Below, piece by piece: positions 43,578-52,078 of a stretch of DNA of 64,000 nt. The notes under the pieces were generated by a model that made no database searches, was not told the origin of the DNA, and worked only from the letters and a program-made list of their open reading frames with translations. The stretch covers positions 62,001 through 126,000 of the forward strand of contig CAXBOO010000005.1 of assembly GCA_963977425.1 (NCBI GenBank), written 5' to 3'. Every line of letters starts with the position of its first letter. The stretch's first letter is position 1. The position numbers and the translations under genes are program-made. Source of the stretch: CAXBOO01 sp963977425. GTDB lineage: Bacteria > Bacteroidota > Bacteroidia > Flavobacteriales_D > Luteibaculaceae.

Positions 43578-44207
43578 TTAAAAGAAGTAGTAGAAACCAA
43601 AATTAACTGCAGATAAATTCAAGTTCAAATCAAACGTTGAATCTTTATCTTTCACTTCATTTCCGCCAAAATCTTCTTTTTCAGTTGAAGACACGAAGCT
43701 CAACGCTCCTACTGAGCAAGACATACTCACTTTAGGTGAGAAGAAATACTCTACACCTGGTGCTACACCAACAAAGAATGAACTTGTTTTTGGTCCATCA
43801 ACAGACGTTCCATTGTTTTCATTTTTACTAGAACCTGCTCCAAATCCAACATTGGCTTGACCAAATACATAGAAATTTTCTACAATAGATTTGTATTTTT
43901 TCGCGAACAACGATACGCCAAATGTGCTCGTTGTATTTTTCGAGTCATTAGCGTCATCTTTCCATTTCGTTCCAGAAACATTCAACATCAAACCAACTGC
44001 CAAATCATCAGCTACAAAGTACCCAACTGATGGAGACACATTGTAAGTTGAAAACGTAGGAGCGTCAACAGTAGTGTTACCATTGTCTGTTTCACCACCT
44101 GAAGTAGAGAATCCAACTCCACCGCCAATGTATTTACTTCCTTTTTCTGTTTGACCAAATGCTACTGCAGATATTAGCAATACACTCATCATTAATACTT
44201 TTTTCAT
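43578..44207 (-). CDS. Outer-membrane beta-barrel protein
   Basis: The ATG at 44207 gives 209 residues with a signal peptide (MKKVLMMSVLLISAVAFGQ). The mature sequence alternates hydrophobic and polar residues in eight or so strands (GSKYIGGGVGFSTS, LAVGLMLNVSG, NFYVFGQANVGFGAGS, FFVGVAPGVEYFFSPKVS) and ends in aromatic residues (VNFGFYYFF), a typical C-terminal barrel signal. It belongs to the general OMP_b-brl/porin-like class; function unknown. Monocistronic with its own terminator. Confidence 0.85.
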   Translation of the reverse strand: MKKVLMMSVLLISAVAFGQTEKGSKYIGGGVGFSTSGGETDNGNTTVDAPTFSTYNVSPSVGYFVADDLAVGLMLNVSGTKWKDDANDSKNTTSTFGVSLFAKKYKSIVENFYVFGQANVGFGAGSSKNENNGTSVDGPKTSSFFVGVAPGVEYFFSPKVSMSCSVGALSFVSSTEKEDFGGNEVKDKDSTFDLNLNLSAVNFGFYYFF

Positions 44208-44392
44208 AATTGGTTTTTTTGTTATTAGTTGCCCCAATTTATCAATTTTTTCTTTCCAATAGATTTAGAATTTTCGCATCTATTAATTAATTACCCTGAT
44301 AAACACACAAATACTATCTTTTATCAACCATTCTCAATTACGACAAGAACAGCTATACCCCAATAAAATCCTCAATAACCATCTGTAATGAA

Positions 44393-44400
44393 TACTTTTG
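44393..44400 (+). promoter_or_regulatory. Candidate -7 element (TACTTTTG) overlapping the nominal TTG start of the MoeB-like gene
   Basis: TACTTTTG matches TAnnTTTG. If used, transcription would begin near 44407, downstream of the TTG at 44398, which favours the GTG at 44419 as start codon. Confidence 0.45.
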
Positions 44401-44418
44401 AAAACCAACTTTGATACC

Positions 44419-45528
44419 GTGCTGAGTCCATCTGAACTAAATAGATATGCCCGACATATAAGTCTACCTGAACTAGGAGCTACCGGGCAACTAAAATTGA
44501 AAAACGCGAAAGTTTTGGTCATTGGCTGCGGTGGATTAGGCGCTCCTCTTTTACAATACTTAAGCGCAGCAGGTGTAGGAACCATTGGCATAATGGACAA
44601 TGACACCGTAGATGAAAGCAATTTGCAGCGGCAAGTACTGTTTACTCAAAGCGATATAGGCAAACACAAAGTGGAAAGCGCAAAACGTGTTCTTTCTGCT
44701 CAGAACCCCTACATCAAACTGATAGAACACACCTGTTTCATCACTTCAGAAAATGCTCTCAACATCATCGAACAATACGATATCGTTGCCGATGGAAGCG
44801 ATAATTTTGCTACTCGTTATTTGGTGAACGACGCTTGTGTTTTACTTAACAAACCATTGGTTTATGGTAGCATCCACCAATTCGAAGGGCAAGTTTCGGT
44901 TTTTAATCAACCAACAAACAAAGGAAAACGCAGTCCAAATTACCGAGACATTTTTCCAACACCTCCACCTGCAGACAATGTTCCAAATTGTGCCGAGGGT
45001 GGTGTATTGGGTGTTTTGCCAGGTATAATTGGCTCGATGCAAGCCAGTGAGGTCATCAAACTCATTACCGGCATAGGCGAAACCCTTCATGGCCGTATGT
45101 TTCATTTTGACGCAAAAATGTTCACCAGCTTTACCTTGAATTTCGAAGCCGATAAAAACAATCCACTTACTGGAGAAAACCCAACCCAAACAGGCTTGAT
45201 TGATTACGAAACGTTTTGCGGTGTAACGACAGTACCTAACACCATCTTATCCATCAGCACAACAGAACTGAAAGAGTGGATGCACAAGGAAAAAGATTTT
45301 GAGTTGATTGATGTTCGAGAAGAAGCTGAATACAACGAGCGCAATTTGGGCGGCAAACTCATTCCTCTAGCTGAAATAGAGAACAGATTGAATGAGATAG
45401 ATTTTTCTAAAACCGTTGTAGTACACTGTCGATCGGGTGCCAGAAGTCAAAAAGCGATAGACATCATACAAAGCCTACACCCAACAAACAACATCTACAA
45501 TTTAGCCGGCGGCATACTCGCCTTTTAA
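44419..45528 (+). CDS. MoeB/ThiF-type adenylyltransferase with C-terminal rhodanese domain
   Basis: E1-like enzymes adenylate the C-terminal Gly of a ubiquitin-like sulfur carrier; the rhodanese domain then supplies sulfur. The 369-residue protein has LSPSELNRYARHISLPELG, the ATP-binding VIGCGGLGAP, DNDTVDESNLQRQ and DGSDNFATRYLVND, and CAEGGVLGVLPGIIGSMQASE. Residues 270-369 form a rhodanese with active-site Cys337 in VHCRSGARSQ. Like human MOCS3 and actinobacterial MoeZ it probably serves molybdopterin or thiamine synthesis or tRNA thiolation. GTG at 44419 is preferred; a TTG at 44398 is the alternative. The only nearby ATG (44388) is out of frame. Its stop overlaps trpA by 4 nt, convergent. 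Confidence 0.9.
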   Translation: MLSPSELNRYARHISLPELGATGQLKLKNAKVLVIGCGGLGAPLLQYLSAAGVGTIGIMDNDTVDESNLQRQVLFTQSDIGKHKVESAKRVLSAQNPYIKLIEHTCFITSENALNIIEQYDIVADGSDNFATRYLVNDACVLLNKPLVYGSIHQFEGQVSVFNQPTNKGKRSPNYRDIFPTPPPADNVPNCAEGGVLGVLPGIIGSMQASEVIKLITGIGETLHGRMFHFDAKMFTSFTLNFEADKNNPLTGENPTQTGLIDYETFCGVTTVPNTILSISTTELKEWMHKEKDFELIDVREEAEYNERNLGGKLIPLAEIENRLNEIDFSKTVVVHCRSGARSQKAIDIIQSLHPTNNIYNLAGGILAF

Positions 45529-46307
45529 TTGCAAGCGCCATTTATACTTCGAATAAAATCGGAAATAGAATTCTGACTCATTCCATTTTTTGTCAATTCT
45601 TTAATAAACGCTGAACCAACTATAGCCCCATCGGTAAATTTGGTTGCCGACAGGAAATTATCCGCATTGCTGATACCAAAACCAACCATCAAAGGATTTT
45701 TTAGCGACAACGAAGAGATTCGTTGCGTATAAGCATCGATATTTAGTTGCACTTCGTTAGCGCCACCCGTAGTACTGCTGCTCGAAACCAAATACAAAAA
45801 GCCAGTCGACAACGAATCTATGCGTCTAACGCGTTCATCTGTGGTTTCGGGAGTCACCAAAAACGTCATAGTAAGTCCTCGTTCGTCCATCAACGGCTTC
45901 CATTCATTTTCAAACTCTTCTAAAGGCACATCAGGTAGAATGAGTCCATCCACTCCTACTTCTTGACAAGCATCTAAAAACCGAGTTCTACCATAACGCA
46001 AAACAGGGTTGATGTACCCCATTAATACAACAGGTATCGTTACGGATTTTCTAAGTTCCTTCAGTTGCTCAAACAAAACCGTTAATTTCATTCCATTATC
46101 CAAAGCCACACCAGAACTAGCTTGTATAACAGGTCCGTCGGCCAAAGGATCAGAAAATGGCATGCCAATTTCTATGATATCGGCTCCAGCATCTTGCACC
46201 ATTTTGGCAATGGGAACCGTACTGTTTAATTCAGGAAAACCCGCAGTAAAATAAATGGCCAATTTCTTTTTTCCTGTTTGACTAAAACATGTTTCGAATC
46301 GAGTCAT
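45525..46307 (-). CDS. trpA: Tryptophan synthase alpha chain
   Basis: TrpA cleaves indole-3-glycerol phosphate to indole and glyceraldehyde 3-phosphate; indole is channelled to TrpB. The 260-residue TIM barrel has YFTAGFPELNSTVPI, DIIEIGMPFSDPLADGPVIQ with the catalytic Glu, VLMGYINPVLRYG, GLILPDVPLEEF with the catalytic Asp, and PLMVGFGISNADNF. It is the last gene of the trp operon, 4 nt after trpB, and its stop overlaps the convergent MoeB-like gene. Confidence 0.97.
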   Translation of the reverse strand: MTRFETCFSQTGKKKLAIYFTAGFPELNSTVPIAKMVQDAGADIIEIGMPFSDPLADGPVIQASSGVALDNGMKLTVLFEQLKELRKSVTIPVVLMGYINPVLRYGRTRFLDACQEVGVDGLILPDVPLEEFENEWKPLMDERGLTMTFLVTPETTDERVRRIDSLSTGFLYLVSSSSTTGGANEVQLNIDAYTQRISSLSLKNPLMVGFGISNADNFLSATKFTDGAIVGSAFIKELTKNGMSQNSISDFIRSINGACN

Positions 46308-46311
46308 CGTA

Positions 46312-47496
46312 TTAAAGCTTAAAATGTTTCATATAAGTTTCCATATCCTTATCACCTCTACCCGAAAGACACACAACTACTGGGCTTTTTAAGTTTTCGC
46401 ATTTATTCAACAATGCCAAAGCATGAGCACTTTCTAATGCCGGAATAATACCTTCTAAGCGGCTCAATTCTGCAGCTGCATCCAAAGCCTCATCGTCGTT
46501 TACAGCCAAATACTCTACCCGTTTGGTTTTGAACCAATGAGCATGCGCGGGACCTACACCGGGGTAATCTAATCCTGCAGAGATACTGTACGGTTCTACA
46601 ATCTGACCATCGTCGGTTTGCATCAACATGGTTTTACTTCCATGAATTACCCCTTCTAAACCTTTGATGGATGTTGCGGCTGTTTTACCAGAATTTACTC
46701 CAAGTCCTCCTGCTTCGGCTGCAACAAGTTGTACATTTTCAGCATCCAAAAAATGATAAAATGCTCCTGCGGCATTGCTCCCTCCACCAACACAAGCAAT
46801 TACAGAACCTGGGTTTTCGCTACCCGTTTTCTCCAACAACTGAGCTTTACATTCTTCCGAAATAATGGATTGCAAACGCATAACCAAATCTGGATAAGGA
46901 TGAGGTCCAACAACAGACCCAATGATATAATGCGTATCGACAGGATTGTTGATCCAATCGCGAATGGCTTCATTGGTAGCGTCTTTCAATGTTTTACTGC
47001 CACTGGTAGCGGGTATAACCTTTGCTCCCAACATTTTCATTCTGGCAACATTGGGTGCTTGGCGTTGTATATCAATTTCGCCCATGTACACCAAACACTC
47101 TAAACCCATAAGAGCACAAACTGTAGCGGTTGCAACACCATGTTGACCAGCACCTGTTTCGGCTATAATTCTATTTTTTCCTAAGCGCTTTGCCAATAAA
47201 ATTTGACCAATGGTATTGTTCACCTTGTGCGCCCCTGTATGGTTCAAATCTTCTCTTTTTAGGTAAATATCTTTGCCATATTTTTCGCTCAAATTTTTAG
47301 CATAAAACAAAGGGCTTGGTCTGCCAACATAATCTCTTAGGAGGGATTCAAATTCTTTCTTAAAAGAATCTTCTTGCATCAAATCCAAATAACTTAGACG
47401 CAATTCTTCCACATTGGCATGCAACATTTCAGGTATATAAGCGCCTCCAAACTCGCCAAAATAGCCAGCTTCATTTACTAAATATTTATTGGTCAT
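46312..47496 (-). CDS. trpB: Tryptophan synthase beta chain
   Basis: TrpB condenses indole with serine using pyridoxal phosphate. In the 394-residue sequence the PLP lysine is K91 in NHTGAHKVNNTIGQ, equivalent to E. coli K87. GETGAGQHGVATAT, CVGGGSNAAGAFYHF (phosphate loop) and YPGVGPAHAHW are also present. It is the TrpB1 form, which works in complex with TrpA. Start overlaps the 3' end of trpF by 11 nt. Confidence 0.97.
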   Translation of the reverse strand: MTNKYLVNEAGYFGEFGGAYIPEMLHANVEELRLSYLDLMQEDSFKKEFESLLRDYVGRPSPLFYAKNLSEKYGKDIYLKREDLNHTGAHKVNNTIGQILLAKRLGKNRIIAETGAGQHGVATATVCALMGLECLVYMGEIDIQRQAPNVARMKMLGAKVIPATSGSKTLKDATNEAIRDWINNPVDTHYIIGSVVGPHPYPDLVMRLQSIISEECKAQLLEKTGSENPGSVIACVGGGSNAAGAFYHFLDAENVQLVAAEAGGLGVNSGKTAATSIKGLEGVIHGSKTMLMQTDDGQIVEPYSISAGLDYPGVGPAHAHWFKTKRVEYLAVNDDEALDAAAELSRLEGIIPALESAHALALLNKCENLKSPVVVCLSGRGDKDMETYMKHFKL

Positions 47497-48109
47497 ATAG
47501 TTTTTGTAAAAACGATGCGAGTACTTCGGGGTCTTTCACACCAGGTTTGGTTTCAAAACAGCTGTTAAGATCTATCCCCACTAAAAACGGGTGTTGCTTG
47601 AAAATAGATTTTACTTTTTGAGCATCGTTTGGGCCGATGCCTCCAGCCATCATTACCGGATTTTGAAACGGGTAAGATTTTAGAACATTCCAATTGAATT
47701 TCTTGCCCGCTCCCCCCTTTAAATCCGACTTGTAATCGAGCAAAAAACGATCGACTACTTTTGAAAAAGCTTGGAGAATATTCCAATTGAACGATTCGTT
47801 TTTTAAGTGTACGACTTTCCACACATCGACACCCAAAGATTTAATTTCTTGAGCTAATTCAACGCTTTCATCGCCATGTAGCTGTACAACATCCAATTGC
47901 CAATCGCGGATTTTCAAACGAATCAATTCAAAGGGTTGATCGACAAATACACCAACCCTTCGAATGGTTTTATTTACTTCTAACGGACATGTATCCGTAT
48001 AATGGCGCAAAGAAGGCGGATGATAAATGTGCCCAACATACTGAAAGGGCAAGTGTAAAAACGATTGAACGTTTTCGCTGTTTATCAATCCACAAACTTT
48101 TACTTCCAC
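47486..48109 (-). CDS. trpF: Phosphoribosylanthranilate isomerase
   Basis: TrpF catalyses the Amadori rearrangement of phosphoribosylanthranilate. The 207-residue protein starts MEVKVCGLINSENV with the catalytic Cys of KVCG, and has VGVFVDQPFELI, DVVQLHGDESVELA, LLDYKSDLKGGAGKKFNW with the catalytic Asp and PVMMAGGIGPNDA. It is a stand-alone gene here, not fused to trpC as in enterobacteria. It shares one base with the trpC stop. Confidence 0.95.
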   Translation of the reverse strand: MEVKVCGLINSENVQSFLHLPFQYVGHIYHPPSLRHYTDTCPLEVNKTIRRVGVFVDQPFELIRLKIRDWQLDVVQLHGDESVELAQEIKSLGVDVWKVVHLKNESFNWNILQAFSKVVDRFLLDYKSDLKGGAGKKFNWNVLKSYPFQNPVMMAGGIGPNDAQKVKSIFKQHPFLVGIDLNSCFETKPGVKDPEVLASFLQKLYDQ

Positions 48110-48891
48110 TATTTCAGGGCATTAATGAATTCGGTTGCTGCAAATCCTGGCTCATCTTCTTTCATGAAGTGTTCACCAATTAAGAACAGCTTATAACCTG
48201 CTTCGTATAATTTCTTCACAGTATCTACAGAATTGATTCCGCTTTCTGCCACTTTGATGTATTTACTAGGAATCATTGGAGCCAAACGAAGTGCGTTTTC
48301 AACATCCACTTTCATGGTCGTTAAATCGCGGTTGTTTACACCAACAAAGTCAATATTTCCATCCAAATACTCTAATTCAGCTTCATTGTGAATTTCCAAC
48401 ATGACATCAAGCTTCAAAGCTTTTGCTTTTTCGGCCAAGTTTGCACAGTCTTCTTTACTCAATGCTGCTGCAATCAACAAAATGATATCGGCACCATAAG
48501 CCTTACTTTGAAGCAATTGATATTCTTCAATAATAAAATCTTTGCGTAATAATGGCAGTTTACAAGCTCTTCTAGCATCTCGCAAATCTTGCATTTCGCC
48601 ACCAAAGTATTTATCATCGGTTAAAACCGACATAGCAACAGCACCAGCAGCTTCGTAAGCAGGAGCAATTTCTTTTGTGTCGCACATTGGATTGATAGAC
48701 CCTACGCTTGGCGACTGACGCTTGAACTCAGCAATGATGGCTGGACCTTTGTGATCCAACAATCTTTTTTTAAGTCTTACGCGCGTTTTCTTAAACATTG
48801 GAACCAAATTGTATGTCAATGGATTGACCATAGATCTGGTTTCGAAAACTTCTTTTTTCTTGTGCTCAATTATTTCGTTGAGTATGCTCAT
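48109..48891 (-). CDS. trpC: Indole-3-glycerol phosphate synthase
   Basis: TrpC closes the indole ring. The 260-residue TIM barrel begins MSILNEIIEHKKKEV and shows AIIAEFKRQSPSVGSINP with the catalytic Lys, LLRKDFIIEEYQLLQSKAYGAD, LEIHNEAELEYL, FVGVNNRDLTTMKVD and VAESGINSVDTVKKL. All known catalytic motifs are recognisable. Start follows the trpD stop directly. Confidence 0.96.
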   Translation of the reverse strand: MSILNEIIEHKKKEVFETRSMVNPLTYNLVPMFKKTRVRLKKRLLDHKGPAIIAEFKRQSPSVGSINPMCDTKEIAPAYEAAGAVAMSVLTDDKYFGGEMQDLRDARRACKLPLLRKDFIIEEYQLLQSKAYGADIILLIAAALSKEDCANLAEKAKALKLDVMLEIHNEAELEYLDGNIDFVGVNNRDLTTMKVDVENALRLAPMIPSKYIKVAESGINSVDTVKKLYEAGYKLFLIGEHFMKEDEPGFAATEFINALK

Positions 48892-49884
48892 TTACTGATG
48901 GTTTAATATATTTTTAAATACTTCTAAAGCTTTTTTTCCAATTATGGCTTCTTTCGCTAAAACAAAGGCATCGGCTAAATCTATTTCATTGTAATAGGTA
49001 GTAATAGCTAATGCTGCATTGGCACTTACAACATTGTTTTGTTGCTCGGTTCCTTGCCCCTCTAAAACGCTAGAAAATATATTGGCAGCTTCTTTTACTG
49101 TTTCGCCTCCATAGATACTTTCTGCACTTTGAGATTTAACTCCAAAATCAGACGGCGAAATTAAGCCTTCGCCGTGAATTCCCGCAAATTTAGTCGCTCC
49201 AGTTAAAGAAATTTCGTCGTAACCATCGAGAGCATGGATAATGGTGTGTTTTACACCAGAATCTTGATACAAATAATTGTACAATCTCAGCAACTCTAAA
49301 CTAAATACGCCCACCAATTGATGTTGAGGTACAGCCGGATTTACCATTGGGCCCAACATATTGAAAAAGGTTTTGATACCCAATGCTTTTCGTACCGGTC
49401 CTACGTTTTTTAATGCTGGATGAAACAAGGGCGCGTGCAAGAAACAAATACCTGTTTTATCCAACTGTTGCTTGAGTTTCGATTCATCATTGGTGAATTT
49501 CACTCCCATGTATTCCAACACATCAGAGCTCCCGCATTGCGACGATACAGAATAGTTACCATGTTTTACCACCTTCAACCCAACAGCTGCACTTACAATG
49601 GAGCTTAGCGTACTGACATTGAATGTATTCTTGCCATCACCACCCGTTCCACATACATCAATGGTTTTAAAATCGGACATATTGATGGGTACGCACAGTT
49701 CTAAAAGCGCATCGCGAAAACCTTGTAATTCTTCCACCTTAATAGGACGCATTAAAAAAGCCGAAATGAAGGCCGTGATTTGGTATTGATTATCAAAACC
49801 TTGACCAATTTTAACCAAAGCGGCCTTAGCTTCTTCTCGGGTAAGACTTTGGTGATTTATTAATTTGTTTAAATATGTTTTCAT
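48892..49884 (-). CDS. trpD: Anthranilate phosphoribosyltransferase
   Basis: TrpD transfers the phosphoribosyl group of PRPP to anthranilate. The 330-residue protein has the signature VCGTGGDGKNTFNVSTLSS near residue 78, VVKHGNYSVSSQCGSSDVLE, CFLHAPLFHPALKNVGPVRK and FFNMLGPMVNPAVPQHQLVGV. The usual KHGNRSVSS is KHGNYSVSS here. It is not fused to trpG, which is a separate gene 5 nt upstream. Confidence 0.96.
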   Translation of the reverse strand: MKTYLNKLINHQSLTREEAKAALVKIGQGFDNQYQITAFISAFLMRPIKVEELQGFRDALLELCVPINMSDFKTIDVCGTGGDGKNTFNVSTLSSIVSAAVGLKVVKHGNYSVSSQCGSSDVLEYMGVKFTNDESKLKQQLDKTGICFLHAPLFHPALKNVGPVRKALGIKTFFNMLGPMVNPAVPQHQLVGVFSLELLRLYNYLYQDSGVKHTIIHALDGYDEISLTGATKFAGIHGEGLISPSDFGVKSQSAESIYGGETVKEAANIFSSVLEGQGTEQQNNVVSANAALAITTYYNEIDLADAFVLAKEAIIGKKALEVFKNILNHQ

Positions 49885-49889
49885 ATTGA

Positions 49890-50450
49890 TTAAAGGGTCA
49901 TCCAGTTTTTCAAAATTTGTTTTCCTTGAGGTGTCAATACACTTTCAGGATGAAATTGCAATCCATAAATAGCTTTTGATGCATGTTTGATAGCCATTAT
50001 GCTTTCATCGCCTTTTTCTATGGCCAAACATTTTAGCTCAGAAGGCAAATTGCTGTCTACCGACCAGCTGTGGTAACGCCCTATTTCTGAATCCTCATCA
50101 ACCCCTTCAAACAAAGGCGATTGTACGACAACTTTCAATTGACCTGGCACTCCGTGTTGCACCTCTTTCAGATTGTAAATCTTCCCACCAAACGCTTCGG
50201 CTATGGCTTGATGACCCAAACATATACCCAACACATTTTGGGTAGTTATCTTTTCAATAAGCTTAGGCATAATTCCTGCATCTTTCGGTAAACCAGGCCC
50301 TGGTGACAATACAATGTGTGCATACTTCAAGGCATCATCTACCGTAATTTCATCGTTTCGTTTCACCACCACTTCCGCTCCAAGCGCTTCTAAGTAATGC
50401 ACCAAATTGTAGGTAAACGAATCGTAATTATCTATCATCAATATTTTCAT
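49890..50450 (-). CDS. trpG: Anthranilate synthase component II (glutamine amidotransferase)
   Basis: This class I amidotransferase supplies ammonia to TrpE. The 186-residue sequence begins MKILMIDNYDSFTYNLVHYL, and contains VLSPGPGLPKDAGI, the nucleophile Cys77 in LGICLGHQAIAEAFGG and the catalytic His-Glu in GLQFHPESVLTPQG. Such proteins may also serve PabB. The start overlaps the trpE stop by 4 nt. Confidence 0.96.
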   Translation of the reverse strand: MKILMIDNYDSFTYNLVHYLEALGAEVVVKRNDEITVDDALKYAHIVLSPGPGLPKDAGIMPKLIEKITTQNVLGICLGHQAIAEAFGGKIYNLKEVQHGVPGQLKVVVQSPLFEGVDEDSEIGRYHSWSVDSNLPSELKCLAIEKGDESIMAIKHASKAIYGLQFHPESVLTPQGKQILKNWMTL

Positions 50451-51844
50451 ATCTCTTCAGCTAGTTTTAAAGCAGCTTCAAGTGCTGCTACTTTATTATA
50501 CACTTCTTGACATTCACTTTCGGGTGTAGACTTCGACACAATACCGGCACCGGCTTGGTATTTCAACACGCCATTTTTAGATAAAAACGAACGTATGGTT
50601 ATAGCCAAATTCACAGAACCATCCAAGCCCAGGAAACCGATCGCACCGCCGTATTCTCCACGGAAATTGTTTTCGTACTGACCGATCAATTCCACAGCCT
50701 TGTACTTTGGCGCACCGGATAATGTTCCTGCGGGAAAAGTCGCCCCAAAAGCATCGATACCCGATACATTTTCTTTCAATTGCCCAACTACTTTCGAAAC
50801 CAAATGGATGACGTGTGAGTAGAAATGGATTTTCTTCAAGCTTTTGATGCTTACTGCGTTGGCAATTTTTGACAAATCGTTTCTGGCCAAATCGACCAAC
50901 ATGGTGTGTTCAGCATTTTCTTTTTCGTCGGCACTTAACGCTTGCGCTCTTTCTCTATCGGCCTTATCGTCTCCGCTTCTTTTCACCGTACCGGCTATAG
51001 GGTCAATTTCTACTGCTCCTTTAGCATCCAGAACTAATTGTGACTCGGGTGAAGAGCCTAATATTTTGAAATCGCCATAATCGAAATAGAACAAATACGG
51101 CGATGGATTTATGCTACGCAAAGCGCGGTAGGCATTAAAATCGTCGCCTTTGAAAGCTTGCTCAAACGATCGAGACAAAACCAGTTGAAAAACATCGCCT
51201 TTTTGGCAATGCTCAATGGCTTTGGTTACCATGCCCTTGTATTCGTTATCGCTTAAGTTCGACGTTTTATCTCCATTCAATGAAAAACTGAATTTTGGAA
51301 ACACCGACATGGAAATGATGTCTTCCACAGCGCTTAAATTATTGCTACCATCGGTGGTAAAGGAGTAAAGAAAAGCCTCGTTATTGTAATGGTTTATTTC
51401 TATGATGTTTTGGTATAGAGTGAATCGCGCATCAGGTATTACTTGCTTTTTAAATCCTTCTTGTATGCGCACAGAATCAAAAAATTGCAAGCTTTCGAAT
51501 GAAAAATAACCGAAGAAACCGTTGCTAAACCCTTCGCAATCGCATTGAACCGTATTCAGGGCTGTCTCGAAGGTTTCTATCAGTTCCGATCTGTTCTCAC
51601 TTTCTAAAAACTGTTTGTCTTTACCAACCGAATAACTCAAAGATGTTGCATTGAGTTCGATGTGCACCAAGGGGTTGAAACAGATGTACGATTTTGCTTC
51701 TGCGGCGCTCTGATAATCGGCACTTTCTAGCAAAGCCGACTGAGGAAATACGTCGCGAATTTTGAGATACAAATTAACCGGTGTATAGGTGTCGGCCAAG
51801 ACTTTTTTAACCGATTTGAAAAGTTGTATGTTGTTGAAATTCAT
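50447..51844 (-). CDS. trpE: Anthranilate synthase component I
   Basis: TrpE makes anthranilate from chorismate. The ATG at 51844 gives 465 residues (MNFNNIQLFKSV); an ATG seven codons upstream lies in the U tract/terminator spacer and is less likely. The chorismate-binding half carries QKGDVFQLVLSRSFEQ, SPSPYLFY-like INPSPYLFYFDYGDF, EIDPIAGTVKRSGD, NAEHTMLVDLARNDLSKIA and GTLSGAPKYKAVELI. The N-terminal feedback motif ESADYQSAAEAKSYIC corresponds to the LLES-type Trp-binding element, so allosteric inhibition by Trp is likely. Expression appears controlled by the leader attenuator just upstream. Confidence 0.96.
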   Translation of the reverse strand: MNFNNIQLFKSVKKVLADTYTPVNLYLKIRDVFPQSALLESADYQSAAEAKSYICFNPLVHIELNATSLSYSVGKDKQFLESENRSELIETFETALNTVQCDCEGFSNGFFGYFSFESLQFFDSVRIQEGFKKQVIPDARFTLYQNIIEINHYNNEAFLYSFTTDGSNNLSAVEDIISMSVFPKFSFSLNGDKTSNLSDNEYKGMVTKAIEHCQKGDVFQLVLSRSFEQAFKGDDFNAYRALRSINPSPYLFYFDYGDFKILGSSPESQLVLDAKGAVEIDPIAGTVKRSGDDKADRERAQALSADEKENAEHTMLVDLARNDLSKIANAVSIKSLKKIHFYSHVIHLVSKVVGQLKENVSGIDAFGATFPAGTLSGAPKYKAVELIGQYENNFRGEYGGAIGFLGLDGSVNLAITIRSFLSKNGVLKYQAGAGIVSKSTPESECQEVYNKVAALEAALKLAEEI

Positions 51845-51863
51845 GTTTTTGAAAATATTAGGC

Positions 51864-51897
51864 AAAAAAAAAGCGAACTGCTTAGTGCAGTCCGCTT
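51864..51897 (-). terminator. trp operon attenuator terminator (leader region 3:4)
   Basis: On the minus strand GCGGACTGC (51895-51887), loop ACTAA, GCAGTTCGC (51881-51873; one G-T pair) and nine T (51872-51864) form a 9-bp terminator between the leader peptide and trpE. Its 5' arm and loop (51892-51882) can instead pair with leader region 2 (51929-51916). Confidence 0.9.
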
Positions 51898-51915
51898 TAC
51901 GAAATATAAAGGTAT

Positions 51916-51984
51916 GACTATAGCACTAACTCATGAGAGAAATGTGCCACCACCATATTTTGTTTGTTGCGTTAATCATAGTGC
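51916..51984 (-). promoter_or_regulatory. trp leader regions 1 and 2 (alternative pairing elements of the attenuator)
   Basis: Region 1 GCACTA (51984-51979, overlapping the leader ATG) can pair with TAGTGC (51928-51923). Region 2, TTAGTGC plus AGTC (51929-51916, 3-nt bulge between), can pair with GACT-GCACTAA (51892-51882), 11 bp in total, which destroys the terminator. Region 2 contains the leader stop codon, so a ribosome that finishes translation covers it. Confidence 0.8.
51926..51979 (-). CDS. trpL: trp operon leader peptide with three consecutive Trp codons
   Basis: A 17-codon frame on the minus strand, too short for ordinary gene calls, encodes M-I-N-A-T-N-K-I-W-W-W-H-I-S-L-M-S and ends in TAG. 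Codons 9-11 (51955-51947) are three TGG in a row. It lies upstream of an intrinsic terminator and trpE, exactly the order of a ribosome-mediated attenuator. No other in-frame ATG occurs before the upstream stop, fixing the start. With charged tRNA-Trp scarce, a ribosome stalled at codons 9-11 leaves region 2 (from 51929) free to form the antiterminator; with plentiful Trp it reaches the stop and masks region 2. The peptide itself probably has no function. Confidence 0.9.
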   Translation of the reverse strand: MINATNKIWWWHISLMS

Positions 51985-52078
51985 AAATGAATGCATTTTT
52001 TTTGAATTGTCTCCATCAACGAAATATTAACGTTTTAAGTTTTCAGTTTTTTGATTTCCTTTTTTTCATATTTGCGGC

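Noticed and set aside
51985..52078. Search for a trp operon promoter upstream of the leader peptide
   Set aside because: Only TTCATTTG (one mismatch to TAnnTTTG) is found, and it lies too close to the leader ATG with no -33 at normal spacing, so no promoter is annotated.
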